From positions 113,250,553 through 113,276,590 of the forward strand of contig CM044487.1 of the NCBI GenBank assembly GCA_024364805.1: DNA of 26,038 bases. Reading direction: 5' to 3'. Shown here in pieces: positions 1 through 11,140 of the stretch (its first letter is position 1; each line of letters begins with the position of its first letter). The notes beneath the pieces were generated by a model. It saw only the letters and a list, made by a program, of their open reading frames with translations, searched no databases and had not been told where the DNA came from. This stretch comes from Euprymna scolopes (taxonomy: Eukaryota > Mollusca > Cephalopoda > Sepiida > Sepiolidae). A program made the translations under genes and the position numbers.

Positions 1-1060
1 GTACTTTTAGGAAAAGACAATGTGTATTTTTTTGTTTGTTGTTAAGAAACAATGGATGCTTTCTGCTAATGTGGAATTGTTTTTTTCTCTAATTGTACAT
101 TTTTTTTTTTTTACGTGAGAATTTTTTTTCTGGTGTGGAAAAATGTTATTGTATGTAAACTGTTTTATGAAATGTTAAAATGTATGTTTTTTTAGATGGA
201 AAAAAAGAAAGAAAAAAAAACACAAGTGTTGTCTTAGGGTGATGGGATTCTGTGATTTCGAGTAGGATCAACATGGAAAAATCCATGGATGGAATCCCGA
301 TATGTTTCGCTGAGCTGTATGCCTTGAAAGGCAGTCGCGATTACCGACCTGGAAAGAAAAAGTTTTTTCCAATATAACAAAGCGAAATGTATTTCTGTCC
401 AGCGTCAGGGAGCAATTGGAGTTCCCCTGACGTGGCGTAAGTGGCAGTAGAGAAAATGGCAGAAAAGGCCATAATAGAAATCACTCGGATGAGTAAAAGG
501 TGATAATTTTTTTTTTCAGAAAACCACAAGTGTTGGGTGACGTGGACAAATTTAGTTTCCATCGATTGTTATTTTGTGTTGAATTTTGTTTTATGAAGGA
601 TTGTCTAAAAATTTTAAGTGAGTCGTTTTTTTTTGTTTTGGAAACGACTATGTATTTTAATTGTAAATGTCTATGTATTTTTTGTAAACGACTGTGATTT
701 AAAAAAATTTTTTTTTATTTTTGAGATTCTGTGAGGTGGTCAAAGATTATGTAAACTGACCTCAAAATGTGCTGACGTGGACAATTTTGGGTTTCCACGA
801 ATCTATGTTTTTATTATTTGTAATTTTTATTGGTGAGATGAGACTTTGTGAATGATTGTAAGAATTTCTTTTAATTTATATTTTCATGCGATTGATGTTT
901 TCTCACAGCATAATTGTGCAGTTTTTTTCTTGTTCTTGGACATGTATTTTTTTTTCGCAGGAGGAGGAGCGAATTTTGCCTTGTGGGATTTATTGAGATA
1001 ATGATTAATTTATAAGTAAGAACATGTTAATTAATTAATAATGATAGTAATAATAATGAT
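1..1060. other. Non-coding, C-poor T/G-rich stretch with degenerate internal repeats
   Basis: No convincing coding frame is visible on either strand; the short open frames are poly-T derived and look like no protein. By eye the top strand is rich in T and G and very poor in C. Related words recur: CACAAGTGTTG near 219 and 526, GATTCTGTGA near 246 and 724, GACGTGGACAA near 539 and 774, and GTTTTATGAA near 163 and 587. This suggests a badly decayed tandem or segmental repeat with a period of about 240-310 bp. No function can be assigned. Confidence 0.5.
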
Positions 1061-1872
1061 AAAATGTTAAAAAAGAGAAAGAAATAAGATTAAGCAGTGT
1101 ACGAAAAAAAAGACACACTACTGGGTTGAATAAGGGGTCAACTAGTTCTTAAGTTTGGAAGAGTCAAAGGTTCAGTCGATATTTATTCTAATTTTCGAAA
1201 TTGTTGGAGAATTATTATTTTTTTTTTTGTCGTTTTTTCGTGGGATTTTTCTCCGGATGCGTAATTCGGTGGGAGACATAGGAAAATGCTCTCGTAATAT
1301 TATAAGAAAAATCTTTTTTCTCGTATGAGTCATGTGCTTGTGGAAACGCATTATAGCGTAACGAGAGATATTGTGATCTCTGCATGATTCTAAGATGCGA
1401 GATGGAAGCCATGGGGTCACAGAGAGTTGTTGACCTTCGAGGGCGCAAGGATTCGCGCCACATGGTATTATTTGTAGATGTAATTTATTTATTTTATTTA
1501 TGATTTATTGAATAATGGTATGACAGTTCCTTTGCCAGTGGGGTGAGCTTAGGATTCCCTTAGTAACGGGGGGGGGGACGAACGCTGACGTGTGTAGAAG
1601 AAGAATCCACACAGGCCGATTTCACTTCCACCTTCTGCAGGACATCTGGAGAAAGTGAAATAAAAACGATAGAACTAATTCCTTGTCTTGGAGTGATTGA
1701 ATCTTCATCCAAAAACAGGTATCAAGTCTCCCTCCAGGATGAGAAATTTCCAGATGGTCCAACATCGAAGAAGCAGAGGTAGGTTCTGAAAATACATGTC
1801 ACTCACACACGATTCCCTCTATGATAATCAAACACACAACCCTCTTTATATTAGAGACAATATAACATTTTC
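1061..1872. other. Non-coding region with G-run and possible transcript-end-like segment
   Basis: There is no recognisable gene. A G-run lies at about 1568-1576. The segment at about 1590-1790 is less AT-rich than its surroundings, contains AATAAA near 1660, and reads somewhat like the end of an LTR or the leader of an element. I found no matching partner copy in the window, so this remains a description only. Confidence 0.35.
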
Positions 1873-2898
1873 CTGATCTACATTAATGATCTTCTAAATC
1901 ACATCCTTACATCATTTGTAGGCATTTATGCTGATGACACTACCATTTATGGTAGCACATCTAAGACAGTAAACGACCAGGTTCTCTCTGATTCTCTCTC
2001 CTCTGATCTTGAGCACGTGGTACAATGGGGAAAGGAGTGGCTGGTTACTTTTAATGCATCTAAAACCAAACTTCTCTCTTTAAATCATCAACATTCTGAT
2101 CCACATCTGGCATCAATTGAAATGAATGGTTCTCGTCTCCAGGAGGCCTCAAGTTTTGACAAGCTTCTGGGCTTGACAATTACTCCTGATCTTAAATGGA
2201 ACACGTACATCAAATCTGTTGCCTAGGCCGCTGGAAAAATGGTGGGATCTTTCTATCGATCCAGTAGATATCTCACTGCTGATGTAATTCTCTATCTATA
2301 TAAGAGCCAAGTACGTCCAAGGATAGAATACTGTTGCCACATCTGGGCAGGAGCAGCTAGAAAGAACTTGTCCTGCCTTGATAGAGTTCAAAGTAGACTT
2401 CATAGCCTCATAGGAGATGTCCCTTTTCTCTTCTCTGCAATCTCTATCTCACAGAAGAGATGTTGCGAGCTTGTCTCTGATGTATCGTTATTTTCATGGA
2501 AAGTGTTCGACTGAGCTTCAGTCTATGGTCCCCCCTTGCCAAACTTTCACAAGAAACACTCGTCTAGCTGAAAACACTATCTATAATTACCCCCACTCTT
2601 TATCTATGCCTAAACCTAAACGTAGATTTCATGAACAAAGTTTCTTTCTTAGAACTGCACGCCTGTGGAATTGTCTTCCGTTTTCCTGCTTTCCGGCTGA
2701 CTACAATATGGTTGTCTTCAAGTCTAACGTAAATAAGTTCTTGATGAGCCGTTCCATATAAGTTAACAAATTTATCGAATTTTCATTACTAATGATTACT
2801 ATATTGTCCAATTTCTACTGTACACTCTTTAACCCTTATCCTTGGGTGGCCTTTTGGCCTTGATAATGTGGTGATACCTGTGTAAAAAAAAAAAAAAG
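1873..2898 (+). mobile_element. 5'-truncated LINE (non-LTR retrotransposon), C-terminal half of reverse transcriptase to poly-A
   Basis: This is the 3' part of a jockey/CR1-like LINE ORF2. The frame opens in RT block 4-5 (YINDLL), has the catalytic YADD box at 1927-1938, and continues through the RT thumb (LGLTITPDLKWN) and the YKSQVRPRIEYC motif near 2310. It ends in the family's usual tail (SFFLRTARLWN, then FKSNVNKFL), stopping at 2759-2761. The 3' UTR follows, with a TGGCCTTTTGGCCTTGATAA motif, then an A-run at 2885-2897. One in-frame TAG at 2224-2226 and one +1 frame change near 2418 break it. The endonuclease and N-terminal RT are missing, so it was dead on arrival by 5' truncation. A second copy on the other strand at 9947 shares the last roughly 600 bp. 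The clade name comes from motif memory. Confidence 0.88.
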
Positions 2899-2912
2899 AA
2901 GTTAATTTCTAA

Positions 2913-3027
2913 AGTTATCCAACACATGCCAACATGTAAAACAGATGTTAAACCGAATCTGATGATGATCATGGTGTTGATGAGTGTGATAAAGCTGATG
3001 ATGATGATGATGATGACGATGATGATT
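2913..3027 (+). repeat. SINE-like tail ending in a GAT/GATGATG microsatellite
   Basis: A short segment reading roughly ACATGCCAACATGTAAAAC, then GATGTTAAAC, is followed by an imperfect (GAT)n run, cleanest at 2995-3026. This layout resembles the 3' tails of repeats I remember from cephalopod genomes. No tRNA-like head is visible upstream, because the LINE poly-A lies immediately before it. The microsatellite is certain; the SINE interpretation is inference. Confidence 0.5.
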
Positions 3028-3281
3028 TTTTACAATTACTATTAATTATTTATGATGTAACACTACTTTTGGCAACTATCATTCATCCTTTATGATGTCA
3101 TCATTTTAAAGTATCTATATATTCCTTTTTTTATAATAATTACGAAGTTTGCCCAGTTACAAGCAAGTACTTGTTTGAACATGGTAATCAGGGTTAGTCC
3201 TCATTGTCTGGACCTCTGTGTAGCGTGTAGCCTCATCAAGTGGTTGGTGGATAGGTACAAGCAAACAAGCAAAGCAGGATA
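3028..3281. other. Unannotated spacer
   Basis: AT-rich sequence between the GAT repeat and the mariner element. I see no gene and no strong repeat match within the window. Confidence 0.4.
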
Positions 3282-4532
3282 TACAGAGTGACCCAGAAAG
3301 ATTTACCCATAATTTCACAACTACATTATTAACCTAATGCTATTTCATGTATCTTCAATCTTTTATGCTTTAAAGCGTTATATATCTAATAATGTTCACC
3401 TAACATTTCATGCATTTATTCCTGGTATTTAAGAATTTATGACTGATAAGGTGAAGATTGACCAAATTGTTGTCCTCAAGAACGCTGATGTTTATAACAA
3501 GGATATCATCAAACAGCTCAAGGTGTGTCGCCAAATAGTTTACAACGCTTGAAACAAGATGATTAGTCTCCAGTGGAGTAATTCCAGGACGTAAGCAGTT
3601 AATTCAAACCAAAAGTATTATTTCTGCAGTGAAGAAGCCGATTAACCAATATAACGAAATGCTAGAAAAAATGGTTATCTCAAAGTCTTCAATGCAAAGG
3701 CTAATAAAAGAGGATCTATAGTTAACTGCATGTAAAAAGAATTCTAGCTAATGACTTTCAAAGGCCTCAATGAAAAAAGGGCTGGACAAAGGTAAGCTTG
3801 TGTTGCAAGAAGTACAGCATTCCAAAAGCAAGGTCTTGATTTATTCTGACAAGATGTTCCCAGTGGAGGTTGTGACCAACAAGCAGAATGATAGAATTTA
3901 TGCCAATAGTTCTGGCGACTTGTCTGTAAGTGTTAAGAGCAATTTGGCACACCAGAAGCCTGATTCCATTATGGTCTGAGTCGCCGTTGCACTAGATAGG
4001 ACCAAATCTCTATTTGTCATCATCCAGAAAAGCTTCAAAGTTAACAGTCAAGTTTATCTGAATATGTTGCAAAAAAAGTTCTTCCTTGGCTCAACAAATC
4101 ATTTAGGACACATTTTATCTTTACTAAAGACAGAGTATGGACATACATAGCGAATATGACTCAAACATTGTGCAAGAACTGTTATCTGGACTTTTGGATT
4201 AAAACAATTTGACTTCCCTTGCTCCGGCATCAATCTTATGAACTTCACAACCTGGTCCATTCTGGAAAGCAATGTTTCAAATCGTTCCTACATTTATCTT
4301 GCTTGAACCAAGTTGAACAAAGAATTGATGTAGCATTCTTGTGCTTCGATGACAAACCATGTTAAGAAAATGATCAACACAAAAGGTGGCCATAATGAAC
4401 TTTGATAAATTACTTTGGTTCTGATTATACCTCAAAATGATTCCATTTATACAGTTTCTCATTATCCTTCTAGTTTTTTTTATATTCAATTTTTTCCACA
4501 GGTAATTTTTTTTTTTTTTGAGTTACTCTGTA
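3282..4532 (+). mobile_element. Decayed mariner-type (Tc1/mariner superfamily) DNA transposon
   Basis: The element is about 1.25 kb, the normal size for the family. The left end TACAGAGTGAC and the right end, whose complement reads TACAGAGTAAC, form short terminal inverted repeats. A TA flanks the left end at 3280-3281; the right flank is TG, a decayed TA. The interior encodes a transposase remnant from an ATG at 3439 to a stop at 4403-4405. The two ends match each other only over the outer few tens of bases. It sits between unrelated sequences and overlaps no other element. Confidence 0.85.
3439..4405 (+). pseudogene. Mariner transposase pseudogene
   Basis: The start reads MTDKVKIDQIVVLKNADVYN, a helix-turn-helix DNA-binding domain. 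The longest surviving stretch is at 3770-3979, containing LQEVQHSKSKVLIYSD, which includes the first catalytic Asp, and NDRIYANSSGDLSVSVKS. The segment holding the second Asp (FTKD) is near 4120. The SPDLNP-type third catalytic motif has become SGINLMN near 4230, so the third acidic residue is gone. Several in-frame stops and frame changes lie from about 3550 on. The transposase would normally cut and paste the element at TA sites; this copy cannot make a working enzyme. Family placement rests on the DD(D/E) spacing context and the TA site. Confidence 0.82.
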
Positions 4533-5580
4533 TGTAACTCTTAACGTATTGTGAAAGGTTGTGAATTTATCACCATTACAAAATACAGACTTAGTAGTAT
4601 TATAAGCTTACCATGATCACCGGATATGGACCTTAATATACTGTAAAAGCAAAAATATACAACTCATGACTGTATTCACCTCAAAGAGAGCAGCAGTTGA
4701 AACTTATTGCAACCACGGGATTTCAGTTATTTGTTAAAAAGCTCTTCCTTTCACAATACATTAAGCTCTGTATTATTTTCATATGGTTACCATCTTAAAA
4801 GGAGGACATACGCTGTAGTTGTCGATAAAGAGTTACTTCCCTTTGTTTGGAACAAAAAAATAATGGTTCAAAAAATGAAAAGCGGCATAGTTTGAAAAAG
4901 AATTGTAAGTAAATTTACTACTGGATAATGCCAGATAGGTTAGATTTTGAGTTAGGGTGAGGTACAGCTAATTATTTTTTTAAGTTTGACATCGGTAGAT
5001 AAAGCAACAACCAGCAGTTATGGTTGCTCTAATTTTCAAATAAATATACATATATGAAAATAACAAAATTTTATCTTGTAAGCAGAATGCTGTGAGTTGT
5101 GAGATATTTTATCACACCTGCTTTTTGCTCCATGACAGTGTCAAAATAAGACAAACACAACAAGGTCAATCTTAAAATTCAATACAAATTTTATTGATCC
5201 TCGGTTGCATAAAGGAAGGCCCGTATTGCCTCTGAAAAGAGCTGTTAACAAGGTGATAGCCTTTCATCTTCAACAGGAACTGGAAGCAGGTTCATCTCTT
5301 TGAAGATCTAAGTTTACAGCCCTTTGAAGGGGGTCGATATGATGCCTTCTGATGAAAAAGATTCAATTCTCACATTGAGATGATATTACAGAAGTTCATA
5401 ATTAATGTTCATGGAAGGAAAAGTCCTTTACAACAAGTCGGCAATTCAGACCTAAAAGTCTCAGGGAGACTTAAATAATAATTATTAAGCCTAATTATTT
5501 AGACTTAAAATAAAAGTCTCAAGGAAAAAAACAGGAAGAGGCGCGTAATGATCCTCATTCAGAGAGTTGGGGTTCCAGTC
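4533..5580. other. Non-coding spacer with small inverted repeats
   Basis: No gene is recognised. A 19-bp inverted repeat with one mismatch lies at 4540-4558 and 4747-4765 (CTTAACGTATTGTGAAAGG and its complement). A perfect small hairpin, AAGTCTC-AGG-GAGACTT, sits at about 5457-5473. On the minus strand around 5180-5210 an AATAAA-type signal occurs in a slightly GC-richer segment (5180-5340). That could be the 3' end of an old transcript or element, but no coding frame supports it. Confidence 0.4.
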
Positions 5581-5754
5581 TGTTAGAATAAATTGCTTTG
5601 ACTCTTCCATAAATAAAGGATCGTAGTTATTCCTCTTGGCCGGAATTAAGGATTCCGCCGTATTGATTCTCGAAAGCACGTGTATATTTTTAAGTTGATA
5701 AAACCTTTACGAAAGGCATTCCGGTTTACTCTTTTATCTCTACTTATCGTTTCA
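5581..5754 (+). repeat. 5' LTR of the Ty3/gypsy fossil
   Basis: 174 bp, starting TGTTAG and ending TTTCA (TG...CA). It pairs with the 3' LTR at about 94% identity by eye. It contains AATAAA near 5611. Just downstream, at 5756-5772, lies the probable primer-binding region. Instead of an obvious tRNA 3'-end match, it is complementary to 17 bases of the LTR itself (5687-5703, TTTTTAAGTTGATAAAA). See the separate finding. Confidence 0.93.
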
Positions 5755-8700
5755 ATTTTATCAACTTAAAAAATAAGCAAGCAAACAAAAAAAAAAAAAA
5801 ATGGACAAACTACTGTGGATGGACAGATTCAACGTAGAACCAACAGCTTCGAATTCGGAAAAAATCTATAAACACTGGAAATTGACGTTCGAGTATTATT
5901 TACGCATTTTAAACAGGGAAATAGAAAACAATGCACAAAATCTCTTCGCCTTGATTAATTCAGTCTCAGCGACAATATAATAATATATAGTAATAAGCAA
6001 TGCTACAGATTACAACGGCACCATAGAAACACTAGATGCTGTTTACATAAAACTGGCAAACGTTATATTTAACTGACATCAACTTCTGACAAATGAACAG
6101 AAACCGGCACAAACTATCGACGATTTCATACAACAACTGGAAGTATTTGTCAAATCTTGCGAATTTCAAGCAGTAAGCACTGAGGAGAACAAAAAGCAAT
6201 ATATCCTTGACGCTTTCATTAGCAGCATCTCCTCCTCGTCTATTTGTCAGTGCCGACTCGAAAAACCATTCTCAACTCTACAAGAGACCTTTACAATGGC
6301 TAGGTCTCTAGAACAAGCGGAGAAGCATACGGTAAGCTTTGATAACCATCCAAACATAGCCGCTATTGTAATTAAACCAGAAGACACTCCCTTAGCCGCT
6401 ATAAAAGGAAATACCCTACCAAAAGGAATTTGTTTCTTCTGTGGGAACACACGACATTCACGGGCGATGTGTCCTGTGCGTAACACCGAGTGTAGGAAAT
6501 GTAAAAAAAATGGCCATTGGGCGAAGGTATGTAAATCTTCCTCCTCCACTGCTGCTGTGTTATACGACCCAAACTCCTCCCCCATCCAATCTCTCCTGAC
6601 TAGGAACGGGTGCCAAAGACATTACATACACAAAATGCAAAATAAATGGGCAAGTAGTGAACACTATGGTAGACTCCGGCAGCGTGGAGACGTTTATCAA
6701 CAAAAATACAGCAAGGAAGCTGAAACTTTTTATTATTCCCAAACAGAAAATCGTAGCATTGGCAGACCCTAATCATCATGCCAAAATCATCGGTGAAACT
6801 ATTGTTGAAATCTCCCTAAACAGTAAAAACCACCACGCCATGACAGTGGAAGTAATTAAGAACCTGTTCATTGATAAGATTATTGGAAAAGACCTCCTAA
6901 AACAATATAAAACTGTGACCCTGAAATTCGACGGTCACGGAGGAGAACTTGTTATCAGAGCAATGGGTAAGAGGGACAGTTTCAAAATTTCTCCTCATCC
7001 CCTTTTCTCTCATCTTTCTACACGGACGACCCCTATTGCCACCAAATCTCGTCGTCACTCATTCACTGACAACATATTTATTAGAGAGGAAACTGACAGA
7101 ATGTTGAGGGAAGGCATAATAGAGCCCTCTATATCTCCTTGGTAAGCCCAAGTTTTAGTGGCCTCTAATGAGAATCAAAAAACAAGAATGGTGGTCGATT
7201 ACAGCGACACCATAAATAAATTTACAGAACTGGATGCCTATCTCATGCCGAACATTAATAAAATGATTGATGACATAGCTCAACGTTTTTACAACACTCA
7301 ACCTGAAGTCTGCTTACCATCAAATCCCAATTAGTCACACCGATCAGAAATACACAGCATTTGAAGTAAATGGAAAACTTTACCAGTTTACTCGTATCCC
7401 TTTTGGCGTCACTAACGGAGTAAGTGCCTTTCAAAGATGCGTCGATGGCATTGTAGAAAAAGAAAAATTAATTAACAGACACTTTTGTGCATGTAGACAA
7501 CGTCACAATATGCGGAAAGGATCAAAAAGAGCATGACTACAACCTTCAAAGGTTTTAGAATGTAGCGAAAAGATACAACATCACGCTCAACCAAAGTAAG
7601 AGCATCATTTCTGCTACTTCTATCACTAAAAGCACTCCTTGAAATGCCAGCGCCTCTAAATTTCCGGTCTCATAAACGAATAATTGGTATGTTCTCTTAC
7701 TATAGTATATTCATTCAAAACTTTTCTGATAAGATACTGCCTCTCAACCATAACAAGGAGTTTCCACTGCCCCCCGTCTATTCTAAATTCTTTTCAGACG
7801 CTGAAGACCGACTTAAGAAATGCTACCCTTATAACTGTTGACCCGGATAAAGAATTTGTAGTAGAAACTGATGCCAGTAATTACTGCATTGCTGCTACTC
7901 TAAACCAACAAGGTAGACCTGTTGCATTCTTGGACACTAAACTTGAATGAGATTAGACATCATGCTGCCGAAAAAGAAGCTGCTGCGATTGTCGAAGCTC
8001 TCTGAAAGTGGAGACATTTCCTACTCGGGAGACATTTCAAAGTTATTACAGATCAAAAGAGCATCAGTTTTATGGTTGATAATAAGAGGAAATCTAAAAC
8101 TAAAAATGATAAGATATGTCGTTGGTGGATCGAACTGTCACAATTCAAATTCAGTATTGTTTACCGTCCAGGAACGGAAAATACAACTGCTGACACATTT
8201 TCTCACATCTCTGCATTAACGCACACTTTGCAAGACCTCTGCGACTTGCATGTTACTCTATGCCATCCTGGTGTCACGCGACTCAGCTACTTCATGAGGA
8301 GAAGAAACCTTCCTTTCTCTTTAGAACAAATTAAAAATATAACAGACTCGTACTCCTCCTGTCAGTATCTGAAACCTAAATTTGCCAGTTATAACAAAGA
8401 AACACTCATACAGGCTATACTACCTTTCCAGCAATTAAACATCGACTTTAAAGGCCCTTTACCTACTTCTGTGCGTGGTAACAAATACTTACTCACTATA
8501 ATTGATGAATATACTCACTTTCCCTTTGCCTTCCCCTGTAAGGATATGACTAGCAAAACTGTGATTCACTGCCTAAACCAACTATTTTCAATTTTTGGTA
8601 TGCCCGATATGATACACACTGACCGAGCTGCCGACTTCCTTGCAGGAGAAATCAAAGATTACTTACGTGGCAAAGGTATCGCCACCTCTAAAACAAGTAG

Positions 8701-9397
8701 ATACCACCCTGAGGGTAATGGGTAAGTTGAGAAACTCAATGGAACTTTATGGAAGGCCATCCAAACGACCTTACACTCTAGCAATATGAAACTGCCCTAT
8801 TGGGAAGATATACTACCAAACGCTCTCCATTCAATTAGGTCGTTACTATGCACTGCCACTAATATGACTCCTCATGACAGAATGTTCAAATATAGTCGTA
8901 AATCTTCCTCCGCAACTTCTGTTCCCACTTGGGCGAAACCAGGCCCAATATATGTCAGAAACCATACTAAGTCTAATAAGCTCGATCCTCCGGTAACCCT
9001 TGCTACCCTATTAGACATCAACCCCTACTATGCTCATGTACGACTACCCTCTGGTATGGAAACTACTGTCAATGTGCGAGACCTGGATCCTAACTCTTCA
9101 AATCAAGAAAACCAACACAATGAAAACAATTCTGCAAGCCCTGAAGCCCCTAAAGAACCGCCACCTGACGAAAACAATACCTACGTGAAGGAGAAGAATC
9201 CCTTACCTGATCCTGAAAATATCCATGCTCCTCATCCAAAGATGTGGACACTGAGGACCAAAATCCCTGTGAGTCAGTGCGGAGATTGTCCAGAATGCGA
9301 TGATTTCCAAGTAAATATAAGGACTTCTTAACCTAGTACTGAACAGACTAAATTTAACTTCTGTAATTTCATACTTAATTATTGTTGAAGGGGAAAA

Positions 9398-9574
9398 TGT
9401 TAGAATAAATTGCTTTGATTCTTCCGGAAATAAAGGATCATAGTTATTCCCCTTGGCCGGAATTAAGGATTCCGCCATATTGATTCTCGAAAACATGTGT
9501 ATAATTTTAAGTTGATAAAACCTTTACGAAAGGCATTCCTGTTTATTCTTCTTTTATCTCTACTTATCGTTTCA
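9398..9574 (+). repeat. 3' LTR of the Ty3/gypsy fossil
   Basis: 177 bp, TG...CA, matching the 5' LTR apart from about 11 substitutions and one 3-bp length difference. It is preceded by a purine-rich tract, TTGAAGGGGAAAA (9385-9397), which fits the polypurine tract that primes plus-strand synthesis in this family. The target duplication CAGTC follows directly. Confidence 0.93.
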
Positions 9575-9579
9575 CAGTC

Positions 9580-9946
9580 CTTCATTGTTCGCTGTATCTG
9601 TGGAACTGAAAAAGAATAGGCATGCATGCAAAAAAGCCCTCCAAGGCGAACCCCGCAGCAAATACAATTGACCAATCTGATTGGTCTAAAACAAGTGCAA
9701 CAGGAGGCATGATGTAATTCTCAAATTTCTAACACAGTTCAATCCCTGATAGACGAGATGCCACAATCTTCACTCAGTTTCTTTGTGGACCCACATAATG
9801 GTTACTACATATCTCCCTATATTGTTCAATTTCTTTTAAAACTCTCATTCAACACAAACAAGCCATATTGCCATTCGGACGTAAGAGTCTTCTGAAAAAA
9901 AAATATTGAAAGTGTCTTGCTCAAAATGTTTTTGCATCTAAAAAGG
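9580..9946. other. Spacer right of the LTR element
   Basis: Flanking DNA that continues from before 5576 across the insertion. There is no gene. A weak tRNA B-box-like word, GTTCAATCCC, near 9737 is not supported by a convincing head. Confidence 0.35.
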
Positions 9947-10560
9947 TTTTGTTTTTTTTACTTGGAGGGTTACCTCTTATCAAGGCCCAAAGGCCACTCG
10001 AAGATAAGTATTAATGAATGTAAGGGGGTACTGAAGTAATCGTTATTGGTTTAAATTGGGTAGAATTTGATTATTTATGAGGATGATTTAACAGGAACAT
10101 TTATATTAGATTTGAAATCTACCATGTTGTTATTAGCCGGGAAGCATGCCAGCAGAACAGCGTTTCAAAGCCAGGCAGTTCTGGAATCTACATTTACATT
10201 TAGGCACAGACAGAAAGTGGGGAAAATCATATATAGTGATTTTAGCTAGTCAAATGTTTTTCGCAAAAGTTTGGCAATGGGAGAATATAGATTGGAGTTC
10301 AGATGAGCACTTACCATGAAAATAGCGATGGAACAGAGACAGACTTGTGATGTCTCTTCTGTGGGAAAGAGGTTGCAGTGAGGAGAAAAGGATATTACCA
10401 ATTAAGTTTTGAAGATGGTTTTGAATGCTGTTAAAGCAGGATAGTGTGCTCCGAGCAGCCGCTGCACAGATGTGGCATGTTGTACGAATACATAGAGGTC
10501 AAATTTGTAGTGATATACAAAAGAAAACATGTTCATTTTGCAACAAAATGATTTGTATGC
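9947..10560 (-). mobile_element. Second, older copy of the same LINE 3' end (antisense)
   Basis: Read on the minus strand, this segment aligns with the LINE at 1873-2898. The matching parts are CHICA (versus CHIWAG), the HRRD-type stretch at about 10335-10350, YFHGK, NMVDFKSNIN near 10090-10115, a 3' UTR with TGGCCTTTGGGCCTTGATAA (9977-9996), and a terminal poly-A seen here as T-runs at 9947-9959. Frames are scrambled, so it is older than the plus-strand copy. Similarity fades beyond about 10560. The two copies together define the family's 3' UTR as conserved sequence. Confidence 0.75.
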
Positions 10561-10880
10561 ATATGCGCCACAAAGCTAATCAATTGAAAATGTTTATATT
10601 TCAAACTGCTAGTGTCTCTGCTTCAATACAAAATCATGTTTTCACAAGTCAGTGTGAATTGACCAAGGCAACAAAATCGGGAAATTAATCAATAGGAATT
10701 TGACAGTCAGGCTCAACACTTAGTTCATTCGCCATCAAAGAGATTCAAATTATAAATTTATTTTTCTTATAATAGTAATCAGAATATTCGATTTAACTCA
10801 CAAAATATATTTGGTTTATCTTTTGGATTTTCTTTCCTAATAAAAAACTTCCCAAAAGAGCAAATAAACAAAAATGTTTA
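10561..10880. other. AT-rich spacer, possibly extreme remnant of the LINE
   Basis: No gene is seen. The first part could be an unrecognisable continuation of the antisense LINE, but I could not align it. Confidence 0.3.
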
Positions 10881-11140
10881 TTATATACTAGTAGAAATAC
10901 CCATCGCTGACTCGGTTCAAAAAGAGCCTTCAAAAAATGGACTCTGATTTACATAACAATATAAATAACTTGTCAATTCTTTTAAGCTGGTATTTATTTT
11001 CTACATACTTTTTGCATCTTATTTTCCCTTTCGTCTTATAGATATATAGACAGACACACACACAGATGTTGAGCTTTATTACATCATCCTGTAGATGTAC
11101 AGACAGACAGATATACAGACACACAGACACACCCGAAATT
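10881..11140 (+). repeat. Degenerate copy of the CCCGGC-head repeat family with purine/CA simple repeats
   Basis: The head ACTAGTAGAAATACCCATCG, then CTGACTCGGTTC (10888-10918), matches in outline the heads at 19761 (GGGGGTACCTGGCGTTGCCC) and 24731 (GATACCCGGCATTGCCCGGT). It is followed by ATAGATATATAGACAGACAC, then CA and CAGA repeats (11039-11133) like those that end the other copies. Boundaries are approximate. Confidence 0.45.

Larger units (their letters stand above)
5581..9574 (+). mobile_element. Fossil Ty3/gypsy LTR retrotransposon (CsRn1-like)
   Basis: This is a near full-length but broken LTR element, flanked by a 5-bp target duplication CAGTC at 5576-5580 and 9575-9579. The parts run in Ty3/gypsy order. 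Gag is at about 5801-6650, with two CCHC zinc knuckles (CX2CX4HX4C) near 6430-6535. Aspartic protease (MVDSGS) is at about 6655-6960, followed by reverse transcriptase at about 7030-7650 and RNase H (VETDAS) at about 7800-8210. Integrase is at about 8225-9100, including YRPGTENTTAD just before it and CHPGVTRL, IDFKGPLP and HTDRA motifs. A C-terminal extension runs to about 9330. The integrase-before-LTR order and the CHPG...IDFKGPLP wording resemble the CsRn1 group as I remember it. The reading frame is broken in at least half a dozen places, so it is a fossil. The LTRs differ at about 11 of 174 positions, so the insertion is old; no rate calibration was attempted. Confidence 0.92.

Noticed and set aside
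1590-1800. Solo LTR or element leader
   Set aside because: An AATAAA and a tail-like segment are present, but no second LTR, target duplication or matching copy was seen.
9655-9760. tRNA-derived SINE suggested by GTTCAATCCC near 9737
   Set aside because: The B-box-like word stands alone; the upstream TGGTCTAAAACAAG is a poor A box and no copy was found elsewhere in the window.
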